Notes: generated by a model from the letters alone, not told the origin. A DNA stretch of 64,000 nt from an uncultured Eubacteriales bacterium (GCA_934486895.1 CAKSQZ010000007.1:1-64000); one strand, 5' to 3'. Counted from the stretch's first letter, positions 17,009 to 25,758 are shown. Translations and numbers: made by a program.

Positions 17009-19366
17009 ATGGACAAAAATCATATTACGCTGGAGCTTAATAAAATAATCGAAATGCTGGCTTCAAGGTGCTCGAGTACAGCAGGGAAAGCACTCGCCTT
17101 ACAGCTTGAACCGACAAACGAGCTTTCAGCCGCCGAGGCTTTGATCCGACAAACAGAGGACGCTCACTCGCTTATCGCAAGGTTCGGTTCTCCCTCCTTT
17201 TCGGAAATACGGGAAGTCAGCGGTCTGCTTGCTAGAGCAAACGCGGGGGGCAGGCTTTCGATGAAAGAACTGCTTGATGTCGCAAGCTTGCTCAGGTGCG
17301 TAGACTCGGTTATCTCATGGCGTGAAAAATCGCTTGCGGTGGCGACATCTATCGACAGCTACTTTGAAGCGCTGACCGATCAAAGCGGTCTTGAAAGAAA
17401 TATAACCGTTTGCATAAAGTCTGAGGACGAAATGCACGACAACGCTTCTCCCGAGCTTTACAGGATCAGGAGAAAGATCATTGCGGCGGAAAACCGTATT
17501 CGCGACAAGCTGGATTCTCTTATCCGCTCGGACGCCGCAAAGGGCTGCTTGCAGGACGCTGTTGTTACGATCAGAAACGGCAGATATGTTGTGCCTGTTA
17601 AGGCGGAGTTTCGCTCGCATATCAGCGGCCTGATACACGATACATCATCGTCGGGATCGACGGTGTTTATCGAGCCTATGGCGGTCGTTGAAGCAAACAA
17701 TGAAATAAGGGTGCTTTCAAACGCCGAAAAAGAGGAGATCGACCGTATTCTCTCTTCCCTGTCACTACAGGTCGCTGAACGCTCGGACATTATAAAATAC
17801 TCATTTGAAACACTGTGCGAGCTTGATCTTATCTTTGCAAAGGCAAAGCTCGGATTTGATATGAAAGCGAGTGTGCCGCTTTTAAACGGCGACGGCATTA
17901 TTGAACTGAAAAAAGCAAGACACCCTTTGCTCGATCAGAAGAAGGTCGTGCCTGTTGACATAACGCTCGGCGAAAATTACAGGCTGCTTATTATAACCGG
18001 TCCTAATACAGGCGGTAAGACTGTTGCACTTAAAACGACCGGACTTATCTGCCTTATGGCAGCCTGCGGACTGATGATACCGTGCGCGGACGACTCAAAA
18101 GTCGGCGTTTTCTCAAAGGTGCTTGCCGACATAGGCGATGAGCAAAGCATCGAACAATCGCTTTCGACTTTCTCGGCACACATAAAAAACATCACTAAAA
18201 TACTTAAAGCAGCGGATAAAAACTGTCTTATTCTGCTTGATGAGCTTTGTTCGGGAACAGACCCCGTTGAGGGTGCGGCACTTGCGGCGGCACTGCTTGA
18301 AACACTCAGAGCGACGGGTGCCGTTGTTGCCGCTACAACGCATTACGCGGAGCTTAAATCCTATGCACTCGACACGCAATCGGTGGAAAATGCAAGCTGC
18401 GAATTTAATGTTGCGACTCTTGCGCCGACCTATCGTTTGCTTATCGGTGTGCCGGGCAGATCGAATGCATTCGCTATTTCAAAGCGGCTCGGTATTCCCG
18501 ATGAAGTTATAACGCAGGCGCAAAGCCTGGTTGACAGCGAATCGACACGGTTTGAGCGTGTTGTGGGTGAGCTTGAGCAGTCGCGCAAAAGATATGAAGA
18601 ACGCACTGAAAAAACTCAGCAGGCGCTTTTTGACGCTGAGAAAAAACTGAAAGATGCCGAGCAGACGGCTGAAAAGCTGAAAGCCGAATATGAGCGTAAG
18701 ATAGACGAGGCAAATGCGACCGCGAGGGCTATCGCCGATGACGCAAGGGCCAAGGCAAACCGTCTTATCGATGAGCTCGAACAGATGAAAAAAGATAAAA
18801 ACGCCGATCTGAGCAAGATAAGAGCCGCCGCGAAAACCGGCTTTAAAGAGCTTGACCGGATAGCCGCCGAAAAAAAGACGGACGACGGATATGTTCTTCC
18901 CCGTCCGCTTGAAGCCGGAGATGAAATACTGCTTCGGGATATAAACCGCAACGCGGTCGTGCTTTCTCCTAACGATCAGAACGGCAACGTGCTTGTTCAG
19001 GCAGGCATTGTTAAAATGAAAGTTCCGCTTTCAAATGTCAAGCTGATCGGTCAGAAAAAGCAGGATACCGCTTCAAAGCTGCATTTTAAGGGTGCGGGCG
19101 ACGACGGCAGAACTGCGAAAAAGCCTTCGATGGAGCTTGATATCCGCGGAATGACTGTTGAAGAGGGCGTTATTGAGCTTGATAGATTTATCGACGGCGC
19201 CGTGCTCAATCATGTTGGGTCGTTTACCGTTATTCACGGCAAAGGAACAGGCGCGCTCAGAGCAGGTATTCAAAAGTATTTAAAAACAAATAAATTTGTC
19301 AGATCATTCAGACTCGGCGCTTTCGGCGAGGGTGAAGCCGGAGTTACGGTCGTCGAACTTAAGTGA
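17009..19366 (+). CDS. mutS2: Endonuclease MutS2
   Basis: This 785-aa protein is a MutS homologue lacking the mismatch-recognition domain. The core domain holds Walker A (IITGPNTGGKTVALKT, near residue 328) and Walker B (CLILLDELCSGTDPVEGA). A long coiled-coil stretch lies around residues 510-610, and a C-terminal Smr nuclease domain starts near 705 (LDIRGMTVEEG, VIHGKGTGALRAGI). MutS2 suppresses recombination in some bacteria and resolves collided ribosomes in others. The Shine-Dalgarno is weak, but the start gives the family N-terminus. Confidence 0.96.
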   Translation: MDKNHITLELNKIIEMLASRCSSTAGKALALQLEPTNELSAAEALIRQTEDAHSLIARFGSPSFSEIREVSGLLARANAGGRLSMKELLDVASLLRCVDSVISWREKSLAVATSIDSYFEALTDQSGLERNITVCIKSEDEMHDNASPELYRIRRKIIAAENRIRDKLDSLIRSDAAKGCLQDAVVTIRNGRYVVPVKAEFRSHISGLIHDTSSSGSTVFIEPMAVVEANNEIRVLSNAEKEEIDRILSSLSLQVAERSDIIKYSFETLCELDLIFAKAKLGFDMKASVPLLNGDGIIELKKARHPLLDQKKVVPVDITLGENYRLLIITGPNTGGKTVALKTTGLICLMAACGLMIPCADDSKVGVFSKVLADIGDEQSIEQSLSTFSAHIKNITKILKAADKNCLILLDELCSGTDPVEGAALAAALLETLRATGAVVAATTHYAELKSYALDTQSVENASCEFNVATLAPTYRLLIGVPGRSNAFAISKRLGIPDEVITQAQSLVDSESTRFERVVGELEQSRKRYEERTEKTQQALFDAEKKLKDAEQTAEKLKAEYERKIDEANATARAIADDARAKANRLIDELEQMKKDKNADLSKIRAAAKTGFKELDRIAAEKKTDDGYVLPRPLEAGDEILLRDINRNAVVLSPNDQNGNVLVQAGIVKMKVPLSNVKLIGQKKQDTASKLHFKGAGDDGRTAKKPSMELDIRGMTVEEGVIELDRFIDGAVLNHVGSFTVIHGKGTGALRAGIQKYLKTNKFVRSFRLGAFGEGEAGVTVVELK

Positions 19367-19385
19367 CAGATAAAGGACGGTTTAG

Positions 19386-20528
19386 ATGAAAAGGATCATT
19401 CAAAATATTGCCGACTATATCCGCGAAACGGACAAGCTGCTGCTGATACTTTGTGCCGCGGCGAGTCTTTTCGGCTGTGCGCTCGTTTATTCGGCAACAA
19501 GATATATCGGCTCGACAAGACAGTTTTATGTTCAGCTTATTTCTGTCTTTATCGGAATTGTCGCCGCAATTTTTGTTTCACTTTTTAATTACCGCAACTT
19601 CTCGCGGCACACTATTCTTATTGTGGCGGTGTCGCTCGGACTTCTGGCATTTACCTACTTTTTCGGATACGCTCCGAGCGGAACGGACAACCGTGCATGG
19701 ATCGAGCTGCCGTTCGGTATGTCGTTTCAGCCGTCTGAGCTGATAAAGATCTTTTTCACAATAACGTTTTCGGCTCATGTTTCGATCATCAACAAAGACG
19801 AGATCAACAAGCTGAAAAATGTTGTGCTTTTAATACTGCACGGCATTGCCCCCGCGGCGATCGTTATGGTGCTTCAGCGAGATCTCGGAACAGTTACCAT
19901 TCTGTTTTGCATTTTTCTTTGTATGCTTTTTGCCGCAGGTATTAAGCTGCGTTATTTTGCTATCGGTGCGCTTGTTGTTGCGGCGGCGGCTCCTATTATC
20001 TGGCTGTACGGACTGTCGGCATATCAGCGTGAACGTTTTTCGATAATTCTCGATCTTAATTCGGACGCTCAGGGCAAGGGTTATCAGCAGCTTCAATCGA
20101 TTAAAGCTATCGGCTCGGGCGGTATCACCGGCTACGGTTATCTGAACGGCCCGAAAACACAGTCGGGCGATGTTCCGAAAGCATACAACGACTTTATTCT
20201 TTCGGTTGCGGGAGAGGAACTCGGACTTATAGGATGTATTGCGGTCTTTGCGATACTGCTCGCGATAATAATCAGAGTTATCCATGTCGGTGTTATTTCA
20301 AATGACAGAAAAGGTCTTATCATCTGCTCCGGCATTTTCGGCATGCTGCTGTCTCAGCTGCTTGTTAATGTGGGTATGTGTCTTGCGGTGCTGCCCGTTA
20401 TCGGCGTAACGCTTCCCTTCTTCTCCGCAGGCGGCACCTCGCTTGTCTGCCTGTATCTCGGTATCGGGCTGGTGCTCAGCGTTTATAAAAACCGTTTTCA
20501 GCGGCAAATGAAGCTGAGTGAGAGGTGA
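19386..20528 (+). CDS. rodA: SEDS peptidoglycan polymerase, RodA/FtsW/SpoVE family
   Basis: This 380-aa protein has about ten membrane helices. SEDS hallmarks include SGTDNRAWIELPFGMSFQPS, VLQRDLGTVTILF, GKGYQQLQSIKAIGSGG, VPKAYNDFILSVAGEELG and the C-terminal LPFFSAGGTSLVCLYLGIG. It should polymerise lipid II into glycan strands with a class B penicillin-binding protein. The internal motifs look closer to RodA than to FtsW, but no partner PBP is next to it. ATG follows AAAGGA. It is followed directly by tsaE. Confidence 0.88.
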   Translation: MKRIIQNIADYIRETDKLLLILCAAASLFGCALVYSATRYIGSTRQFYVQLISVFIGIVAAIFVSLFNYRNFSRHTILIVAVSLGLLAFTYFFGYAPSGTDNRAWIELPFGMSFQPSELIKIFFTITFSAHVSIINKDEINKLKNVVLLILHGIAPAAIVMVLQRDLGTVTILFCIFLCMLFAAGIKLRYFAIGALVVAAAAPIIWLYGLSAYQRERFSIILDLNSDAQGKGYQQLQSIKAIGSGGITGYGYLNGPKTQSGDVPKAYNDFILSVAGEELGLIGCIAVFAILLAIIIRVIHVGVISNDRKGLIICSGIFGMLLSQLLVNVGMCLAVLPVIGVTLPFFSAGGTSLVCLYLGIGLVLSVYKNRFQRQMKLSER

Positions 20529-20532
20529 CGGT

Positions 20533-20961
20533 ATGACAAGGATATGCAACAGTCTTGATGAAACGAACTGTCTTGCAAATGAAGTTGCCGGCAAGCTGCG
20601 CGGCGGTGAATGTATTGCGTTTTTCGGAGCAATGGGCATGGGCAAAACCGCCTTTACAAAAGCGCTTGCAAAGGCACTCGGATATGACGGTGCGGTGAGC
20701 TCGCCGACATTTGCGATAATTAATGAATACATCGGCGGCAGACTCAATATTTATCACTTTGATATGTACAGGATAACTTCGTTTGACGATCTTTATTCGA
20801 CCGCTTTTTTTGAATACTGCGATGATAAAAACGGAGTTGTGGTCTGCGAATGGAGCGAAAATATTGAAAACGCTCTGCCTGACGACTGCATTAAAATTCA
20901 AATTGAGAGAGGAGAGAGCGATGAATGCAGGATATTCAAAATAACACCGGAAATACTTTGA
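20533..20961 (+). CDS. tsaE: tRNA threonylcarbamoyladenosine biosynthesis ATPase TsaE
   Basis: This 142-aa P-loop ATPase has Walker A (FFGAMGMGKTAFTKALA), the family switch SSPTFAIINEY, and the HFDMYRI and CEWSENIENALP stretches. It works with TsaB and TsaD to make t6A37 on ANN-decoding tRNAs. The ORF opens at GTG 20518, but GAGAGGT lies before ATG 20533. It overlaps tsaB by 37 bases, which suggests coupled expression. Confidence 0.93.
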   Translation: MTRICNSLDETNCLANEVAGKLRGGECIAFFGAMGMGKTAFTKALAKALGYDGAVSSPTFAIINEYIGGRLNIYHFDMYRITSFDDLYSTAFFEYCDDKNGVVVCEWSENIENALPDDCIKIQIERGESDECRIFKITPEIL

Positions 20962-21659
20962 TCCTCGGGATCGACTCCTCCTCAAAAACAGGGTGCGTTG
21001 CTGTTTTAAAAGGCAACACATTGCTGGCAGACGGCTTTGAAAACAGCGGGCTGACACATTCGCAGACGCTTATGCCGCTTATTAAAAAGACAGTTGACGA
21101 TGCAGGGGTTGACATAAACGATATACCTTTTATCGCTGTGACGGTGGGACCGGGATCGTTCACGGGACTTCGTATCGGACTTTCGAGCGTTAAGGGCATT
21201 GCGGCTGTATCGGGTGCTGAGTGTATCGGTATTTCTTCGCTTGAGGCGGCGGCGCAGGGAGTTTTGCAGGACGGTATTATCTGCGCTGTTATGGACGCTC
21301 GCTGCAAGCGGGTTTATAATGCTCTTTTTGAAAAGAGAGACGGAAAGCTTAAAAGGCTGTGCGATGACAGGACAAGCGAGATAGCATCTCTTTGCGATGA
21401 GCTTTTGAAATACAATGAACCGATACATCTGATCGGCGACGGTGTTTCGGCTTGCAGCAGCATTATGAAAGAACACGGCTGTGATATTATCGCTGCGAGC
21501 GGCGACGATGTTTTTATACACGGCAAGAGCATTTGCGAACTGGCGCTGAGCCGTTTGTCGGAAGCGGTGAGCGCAAAATCGCTTGCACCGAAATATATTC
21601 AGTTGCCGCAGGCTCAGCGGGAACTTATTGCAAAAAACAAAGGAGAGTGTGTTAAATGA
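20925..21659 (+). CDS. tsaB: tRNA threonylcarbamoyladenosine biosynthesis protein TsaB
   Basis: This 244-aa ASKHA-fold protein carries ILGIDSSSKTGCVAVL at the N-terminus and TVGPGSFTGLRIGLSSVKG near residue 69, the TsaB signature. It is the scaffold subunit of the TsaBDE t6A synthase. The start ATG 20925 lies inside the end of tsaE, and the stop overlaps the rpiB ATG. A rimI acetyltransferase gene, often next in this operon in other Firmicutes, is absent here. Confidence 0.93.
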   Translation: MQDIQNNTGNTLILGIDSSSKTGCVAVLKGNTLLADGFENSGLTHSQTLMPLIKKTVDDAGVDINDIPFIAVTVGPGSFTGLRIGLSSVKGIAAVSGAECIGISSLEAAAQGVLQDGIICAVMDARCKRVYNALFEKRDGKLKRLCDDRTSEIASLCDELLKYNEPIHLIGDGVSACSSIMKEHGCDIIAASGDDVFIHGKSICELALSRLSEAVSAKSLAPKYIQLPQAQRELIAKNKGECVK

Positions 21660-22099
21660 TAGCTATCGGATGCGACCACGGAGGATATGAGCTTGCTCAG
21701 AAAATTGAAAAACACCTTATTGAAGGCGGCTGCGAGGTCAAAAACTTCGGAACCTTCAACGGTGAATCGGTGGATTATCCCGACATTGCATATCCCGTTG
21801 CAAAGGCTGTGGCAAACGGCGAGTGCGAGAAAGGTATTCTTGTTTGCGGGACAGGTATCGGAATGTCTATTGCGGCTAACAAGGTAAAGGGTATTCGCGC
21901 GGCTGTCTGCACCGACCACTTCTCTGTTAAATACACCCGTCTGCACAACAACACAAATGTGCTGTGTCTCGGCGGCAGAGTGCTCGGAGATGCGTATGCC
22001 CTCGAGCTTGTTGATATTTTTATGACAACGGAATACGAAGGCGGCAGACATGAGAACCGCCTTAAAAAGATCACTGAAATTGAAAATGAGAGGGTATGA
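21656..22099 (+). CDS. rpiB: Ribose-5-phosphate isomerase B (RpiB/LacAB family)
   Basis: This 147-aa protein has AIGCDHGGYELAQKI at the start, VDYPDIAYPVAKAV, the catalytic Cys in ILVCGTGIGMSIAANKV and HNNTNVLCLGGRVLG. It interconverts ribose-5-phosphate and ribulose-5-phosphate in the pentose phosphate pathway. Related LacA/LacB and allose isomerases cannot be fully excluded, but no lac-type genes are nearby. The upp gene follows after three bases, and PRPP/ribose metabolism fits that neighbour. Confidence 0.92.
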   Translation: MIAIGCDHGGYELAQKIEKHLIEGGCEVKNFGTFNGESVDYPDIAYPVAKAVANGECEKGILVCGTGIGMSIAANKVKGIRAAVCTDHFSVKYTRLHNNTNVLCLGGRVLGDAYALELVDIFMTTEYEGGRHENRLKKITEIENERV

Positions 22100-22102
22100 G
22101 AA

Positions 22103-22732
22103 ATGAACAATGTTTTTGTTTCGGCTCATCCGCTTGTTCAGCACAAGCTGACAATGCTTCGCGACAAGGCGACGGGTGCTAAGGAATTTCGCGAGATAAT
22201 TGCTGAAATATCGCTTCTTTTGGGATATGAAGCGACAAGCGGGCTCACGCTTAAAGAAATTGAAGTTGACACGCCTATCGCACCGGCTCAGTCGAAAGCT
22301 GTGAAGGATTCGCTGATCGCGCTTGTGCCTGTTCTGAGGGCAGGTTTACAGATGGCTGACGGTCTTATAAATGTTGTACCTGCCGCAAAGGTCGGGCATA
22401 TCGGAATTTACCATGATCGCGAAAGCGGAAATCCGATCGAATACTATTGCAAAATGCCGAGCGATATTTGCGAGCGCGATGTTTTTGTACTCGATCCGCT
22501 TATCGCAACGGGAGTTTCCACATCGGCGGCGGTTGAGAGAGTTAAAGAGTTTAACCCGAGAAGTGTTCGGCTGATTTCGATCGTCGCTTCCGCCCAGGGT
22601 ATTGAAAAGCTTTGCAAGGATCACCCCGAGGTTGAGATCTATCTTGCCGCTGTCGACGACGGAATTACCCAAGACGGAATGATAAATCCCGGTGTCGGTG
22701 ATGCGGGCGACCGTTTATTCGGCACAAAATGA
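22103..22732 (+). CDS. upp: Uracil phosphoribosyltransferase
   Basis: This 209-aa enzyme makes UMP from uracil and PRPP. It shows the PRPP-binding loop VLDPLIATGVSTSAAVER and the uracil-binding C-terminus PGVGDAGDRLFGTK. LVPVLRAGLQMADG and HIGIYHDRESGNPIEYY are standard for Upp. The start is preceded by GAGGG. It ends a tightly spaced operon, and no terminator is obvious before the next promoter. Confidence 0.97.
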   Translation: MNNVFVSAHPLVQHKLTMLRDKATGAKEFREIIAEISLLLGYEATSGLTLKEIEVDTPIAPAQSKAVKDSLIALVPVLRAGLQMADGLINVVPAAKVGHIGIYHDRESGNPIEYYCKMPSDICERDVFVLDPLIATGVSTSAAVERVKEFNPRSVRLISIVASAQGIEKLCKDHPEVEIYLAAVDDGITQDGMINPGVGDAGDRLFGTK

Positions 22733-22784
22733 TGAAAAATATCGTTTTTTTCACATAAAACACGAGTTTTTATTAAATTATATA

Positions 22785-22813
22785 TTGAAATATTGCGTTT
22801 TGTATGATATAAT
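22785..22813 (+). promoter_or_regulatory. Strong promoter driving the lysine riboswitch operon
   Basis: TTGAAA (22785-22790) and extended TGATATAAT (-10 TATAAT, 22808-22813) are 17 bases apart. The predicted start is a few bases before the riboswitch P1 stem. Confidence 0.88.
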
Positions 22814-22818
22814 CAACA

Positions 22819-22987
22819 TTAAATAGAGGAGCAGATACGATCAGTAGCACGAATCAGGCGCTTAATCGTCGTTTATTTTGTGTGAAAGGCGTCTTTGCCG
22901 AAGCATTTTTGCGGTTAAGCGCTGAAATGCTGGCTTTCAGGAAAATATCCTGCCGGCTGTCACTTCTTATGGTGGAGCGCTATTTGA
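22819..22987 (+). promoter_or_regulatory. Lysine riboswitch (L box)
   Basis: The RNA has the L-box order: TTAAATAG forming P1 with CTATTTGA (22980-22987), then AGAGGAGC, CAGTAGCAC, GAAAGGCG, GCCGAAGC (22897-22904), ATGCTGG, CCGGCTGTCAC and GGTGGAGCGCTA. An exact 8-nt complement between GCGCTTAA (22858-22865) and TTAAGCGC (22915-22922) matches the L2-L3 kissing interaction of this class. Lysine binding should favour the downstream terminator. Confidence 0.93.
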
Positions 22988-23009
22988 TTGTTTTACATCT
23001 TTGTTTTTA

Positions 23010-23038
23010 ACAGTCGGAGAAGCTTTCCGGCTGTTTTT
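23010..23038 (+). terminator. Riboswitch expression-platform terminator
   Basis: ACAGTCGGA pairs with TCCGGCTGT (one G-U pair) with a 7-nt loop, followed by TTTTTATTTT. It ends 27 bases before the binding-protein start, the place expected for transcription attenuation by lysine. Confidence 0.88.
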
Positions 23039-23064
23039 ATTTTATGAAAAAGAGGGTTTTGAAA

Positions 23065-23907
23065 ATGAAAAGAATTGTAAGTTTGTTTCTTGCCGCTGTT
23101 TTAACAGTGGGCTGCGCATTCGTTCTTTCATCGTGCGGTTCTGACGCATCGTCTGCCGCAGGAGGTAAGGATGTGCTCAAAGTAGGTTTGGAGTGCGCTT
23201 ATGCTCCGTTTAACTGGACTCAGGTTGACGACAGCAACAACGCTGTTAAGATCGATGGAAGCAACCAGTATGCAAACGGTTATGATGTTCAGATCGCAAG
23301 AAAGGTTGCCGAAGCGCTCGGCAAGGAGCTTGTTGTTGTTAAATGTACATGGGAGGGTCTGCTTCCGGGCGTTCAGTCAGGCGCATTCGATATGATCATC
23401 GCAGGCATGAGCCCGACAGCCGAGAGAAAGCAGGAGGTCGATTTTTCCGACGCTTATTACACCTCTAACCTCGTTGTTGTTGTCAGAAAAGACGGCAAAT
23501 ATACTAACGCCAAGACTATTAAGGATTTTGACGGTGCTAAGATCGTCGGTCAGCAGGGCACTTTCCACGAGACTGTTATCAAGCAGATGCCTGGCGTTAC
23601 TCAGGTCGATTCGATGAAGGATTTCCCGCAGATGATCACTGCTCTCAATTCCAAGACTATTGACGGCTATATTGCCGAGGAACCGGGTGCTATTGCAGAT
23701 ACCACAGCAAACAAGGATCTTACTTACATAGCGCTCAAAAACAATGACACAGGCTTTACTGCGTCGGCAGAGGACACAACTATCGCTATCGGTATGAAGA
23801 AAGGTTCGGATCAGCTCGCTAAGGTCAATGAGATCCTTGCGACTATCTCCGAGAGCGAAAGAGAGACTATCATGAAGACGGCTATCGCTAATCAGCCGGC
23901 TGAATAA
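23065..23907 (+). CDS. Lysine ABC transporter substrate-binding lipoprotein (family 3)
   Basis: This 280-aa protein has a signal peptide and lipobox (TVGCAFVLSSCGSD), then a family 3 solute-binding fold. Visible motifs are VGLECAYAPFNWTQ, NGYDVQIARKVAEALG, GAFDMIIAGMSPTAERK and DFSDAYYTSN. Family 3 proteins bind polar amino acids. Its position directly behind a lysine riboswitch points to lysine, which is an inference. The frame opens at 23044, but ATG 23065 lies eight bases after AAGAGGG and starts the signal peptide. It is first in a three-gene importer operon. Confidence 0.93.
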   Translation: MKRIVSLFLAAVLTVGCAFVLSSCGSDASSAAGGKDVLKVGLECAYAPFNWTQVDDSNNAVKIDGSNQYANGYDVQIARKVAEALGKELVVVKCTWEGLLPGVQSGAFDMIIAGMSPTAERKQEVDFSDAYYTSNLVVVVRKDGKYTNAKTIKDFDGAKIVGQQGTFHETVIKQMPGVTQVDSMKDFPQMITALNSKTIDGYIAEEPGAIADTTANKDLTYIALKNNDTGFTASAEDTTIAIGMKKGSDQLAKVNEILATISESERETIMKTAIANQPAE

Positions 23908-23920
23908 ATCGGAGTTTTAA

Positions 23921-24661
23921 ATGGAATTTTTTAATGCGATAGGTCAGGTGTGGAGTAAGTATTGGTCGATGTTTCTTGCAGGCGTCGGCAACACGATGCT
24001 CATTGCGCTGACCTCCACGCTCATCGGTATCATAATCGGTGTTATAATCGGAATAATCCGCACAACGCCGAGTTCAAAGCACGCCGCTGTGAGAGTGCTT
24101 CAGAAGATCATAAACGCAATCATCTATGTTTATGTTGAGGTGTTCAGAGGCACACCTATGATGGTTCAGGCGATGGTTATTTATTGGGGATACGCTTTTA
24201 TTATGGACGGTCAGACCCTCCCGCTTATCCCCTCGGCTATTTTCATCGTTTCGATCAACACGGGTGCTTATGTTGCGGAGATCGTTCGCGGTGGTATCAT
24301 CTCGATCGATAAAGGTCAGTTTGAGGGTGCTCAGGCTATCGGCATGGGACATCTCACAACAATGATCCACATTGTTATGCCGCAGGTTTTGCGCAACATT
24401 CTCCCTGCGCTGAGCAATGAGTTTGTTATCAACATAAAGGATACCTCGGTGCTGAATGTTATCGGCGTTACCGAGCTTTATTACCAGAGCTATTCGATCG
24501 GTACGATAACCTACAAGCTGTTCCCTGTTTATGCGATAACCTGCCTTATTTATTTCATTCTCACATTTGTTGTTACAAGAATTCTCAAGCTTGTTGAGAA
24601 GAAGATGGACGGCAAGGAGAACTATAAGCTTGAACAGGCTGAAGACACGGAGGTGAGATAA
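23921..24661 (+). CDS. Lysine ABC transporter permease
   Basis: This 246-aa HisM/ArtQ-type permease has about five membrane helices. The cytoplasmic coupling (EAA) region reads IDKGQFEGAQAIGMGHLTTM. Other family marks are YVEVFRGTPMMVQAMV and VSINTGAYVAEIVRGG. It forms the membrane channel with the ATPase that follows one base later. No second permease gene is present, so it probably works as a homodimer. Confidence 0.93.
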   Translation: MEFFNAIGQVWSKYWSMFLAGVGNTMLIALTSTLIGIIIGVIIGIIRTTPSSKHAAVRVLQKIINAIIYVYVEVFRGTPMMVQAMVIYWGYAFIMDGQTLPLIPSAIFIVSINTGAYVAEIVRGGIISIDKGQFEGAQAIGMGHLTTMIHIVMPQVLRNILPALSNEFVINIKDTSVLNVIGVTELYYQSYSIGTITYKLFPVYAITCLIYFILTFVVTRILKLVEKKMDGKENYKLEQAEDTEVR

Positions 24662-24662
24662 G

Positions 24663-25400
24663 ATGGCTGACCATGTTTTTGATATTCGCCACCTGAAAAA
24701 GAGCTTTGGCGATCACGAAGTTTTGAAAGACATCAATCTCACTATCGATAAGGGCGAAGTTGTGAGCATTATCGGTTCATCGGGCTCCGGCAAATCGACG
24801 CTTTTGCGTTGTATCAATATGCTTGAGAGCATTACCGACGGCGAAGTGCTTTACCATGAGAAGAACATTCTTGATAAGGATATAAAGCTTTCGGTTTATC
24901 GTTCCAAAGTCGGAATGGTGTTTCAGCAGTTTAATCTGTTTAATAATCTCACTGCGCTTCAGAACTGTGTTATCGGTCAGTGCAAAGTGTTGAAGAAGAA
25001 CAGATCGGACGCTGAAAAGACCGCAAGAGAATATCTCGACCGGGTCGGTATGCTGCCCTATGCAAACGCAAAGCCTAGACAGCTTTCGGGCGGTCAGAAG
25101 CAACGCGTTGCAATTGCGAGAACACTCGCTATGCAGCCGGAGGTCATTTTATTTGACGAGCCGACAAGCGCGCTTGATCCCGAGATGGTCGGCGAGGTTC
25201 TTGAAGTTATGACAAAGCTTTCGCACTCAGGACTTACGATGATGGTTGTGACCCATGAAATGAGTTTTGCTCACGATGTATCGCACCGTGTTATCTTCAT
25301 GGACGACGGTTATATTGTTGAGGACGGAACTCCGAAAGATGTTTTTATTGACTCGAAAAACGAAAGAACAAGAGCGTTTTTATCGAGGTTCAACGGTTAA
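24663..25400 (+). CDS. Lysine ABC transporter ATP-binding protein
   Basis: This 245-aa ATPase has Walker A (IIGSSGSGKSTLLRC), Q-loop region (GMVFQQFNLFNN), signature (PRQLSGGQKQRVAIA), Walker B (VILFDEPTSALDPE) and the H-loop (VVTHEMSF). It is of the polar amino-acid uptake type (GlnQ/HisP). It energises the importer encoded just upstream and closes the riboswitch operon. GGAGG precedes the ATG. Confidence 0.94.
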   Translation: MADHVFDIRHLKKSFGDHEVLKDINLTIDKGEVVSIIGSSGSGKSTLLRCINMLESITDGEVLYHEKNILDKDIKLSVYRSKVGMVFQQFNLFNNLTALQNCVIGQCKVLKKNRSDAEKTAREYLDRVGMLPYANAKPRQLSGGQKQRVAIARTLAMQPEVILFDEPTSALDPEMVGEVLEVMTKLSHSGLTMMVVTHEMSFAHDVSHRVIFMDDGYIVEDGTPKDVFIDSKNERTRAFLSRFNG

Positions 25401-25405
25401 AGCTA

Positions 25406-25447
25406 AAAGCCGCATAAGCGTTGCGTATCGCTTATGCGGCTTTGATT
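25406..25447 (+). terminator. Terminator of the lysine transporter operon
   Basis: A perfect 15-bp stem, 25406-25420 with 25429-25443, has an 8-nt loop and is followed by a short T-rich tail six bases after the ATPase stop. Confidence 0.9.
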
Positions 25448-25473
25448 TGATTGATATTTATCGGCAAAAAGAC

Positions 25474-25502
25474 TTGACTTTTATAAGAAAAACGCTTAAA
25501 AT
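25474..25502 (+). promoter_or_regulatory. Promoter of tRNA-Leu
   Basis: TTGACT (25474-25479) and TAAAAT (25497-25502) are 17 bases apart. The tRNA begins 20 bases further on. Confidence 0.8.
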
Positions 25503-25522
25503 ATATTTTGCAGCATAAATTT

Positions 25523-25609
25523 GCCGCTGTGGCGGAACTGGCAGACGCCCGGGACTTAAAATCCCGTGAGGTAACACTCGTACCGGTTCGATCCCGGTCA
25601 GCGGCACCA
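25523..25609 (+). tRNA. tRNA-Leu (TAA anticodon)
   Basis: The 87-nt gene starts GCCGCTG and ends CAGCGGC-A-CCA, with perfect acceptor pairing. The anticodon stem GGGA/TCCC closes the loop around TAA, reading UUA. A long variable arm (class II) and the T-loop GGTTCGATCC are present. CCA is encoded. The 3' 22 bases are duplicated downstream in a repeat. Confidence 0.96.
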
Positions 25610-25758
25610 AAGGACAGGATCAAACTTTAGATTTGATCCTGTCCTTTTGATTTGTATGGCTTGAAAGGGATCGAACCGGTTGCGGATATTCGTCGGTTGC
25701 CGCGAGGATACGAGTCGGCGAGACGAATTAGCAATAATGCCGACGGCGTAAGCTGTCA
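25588..25758 (+). repeat. Structured repeat, copy 1 (overlaps the tRNA-Leu 3' end)
   Basis: This 171-bp unit begins within the T-arm of tRNA-Leu and ends in GCTGTCA. It contains a terminator-like hairpin, an inverted copy of the T-arm (25667-25680), ATTCGTC/GACGAAT and GCCG/CGGC pairings, and GACGGC-GTAA-GCTGTC. It is repeated at 25779 with 7 differences by my count, about 96% identity. No protein is likely to be encoded. Confidence 0.9.
25609..25648 (+). terminator. Terminator of tRNA-Leu
   Basis: A perfect 16-bp stem (25609-25624 with 25632-25647) starts in the tRNA CCA and ends in four T. The loop is CTTTAGA. It is also part of repeat copy 1. Confidence 0.88.

Noticed and set aside
25432..25623. 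63-aa minus-strand ORF across tRNA-Leu
   Set aside because: It is the antisense translation of the tRNA and its flank, a known source of false proteins.
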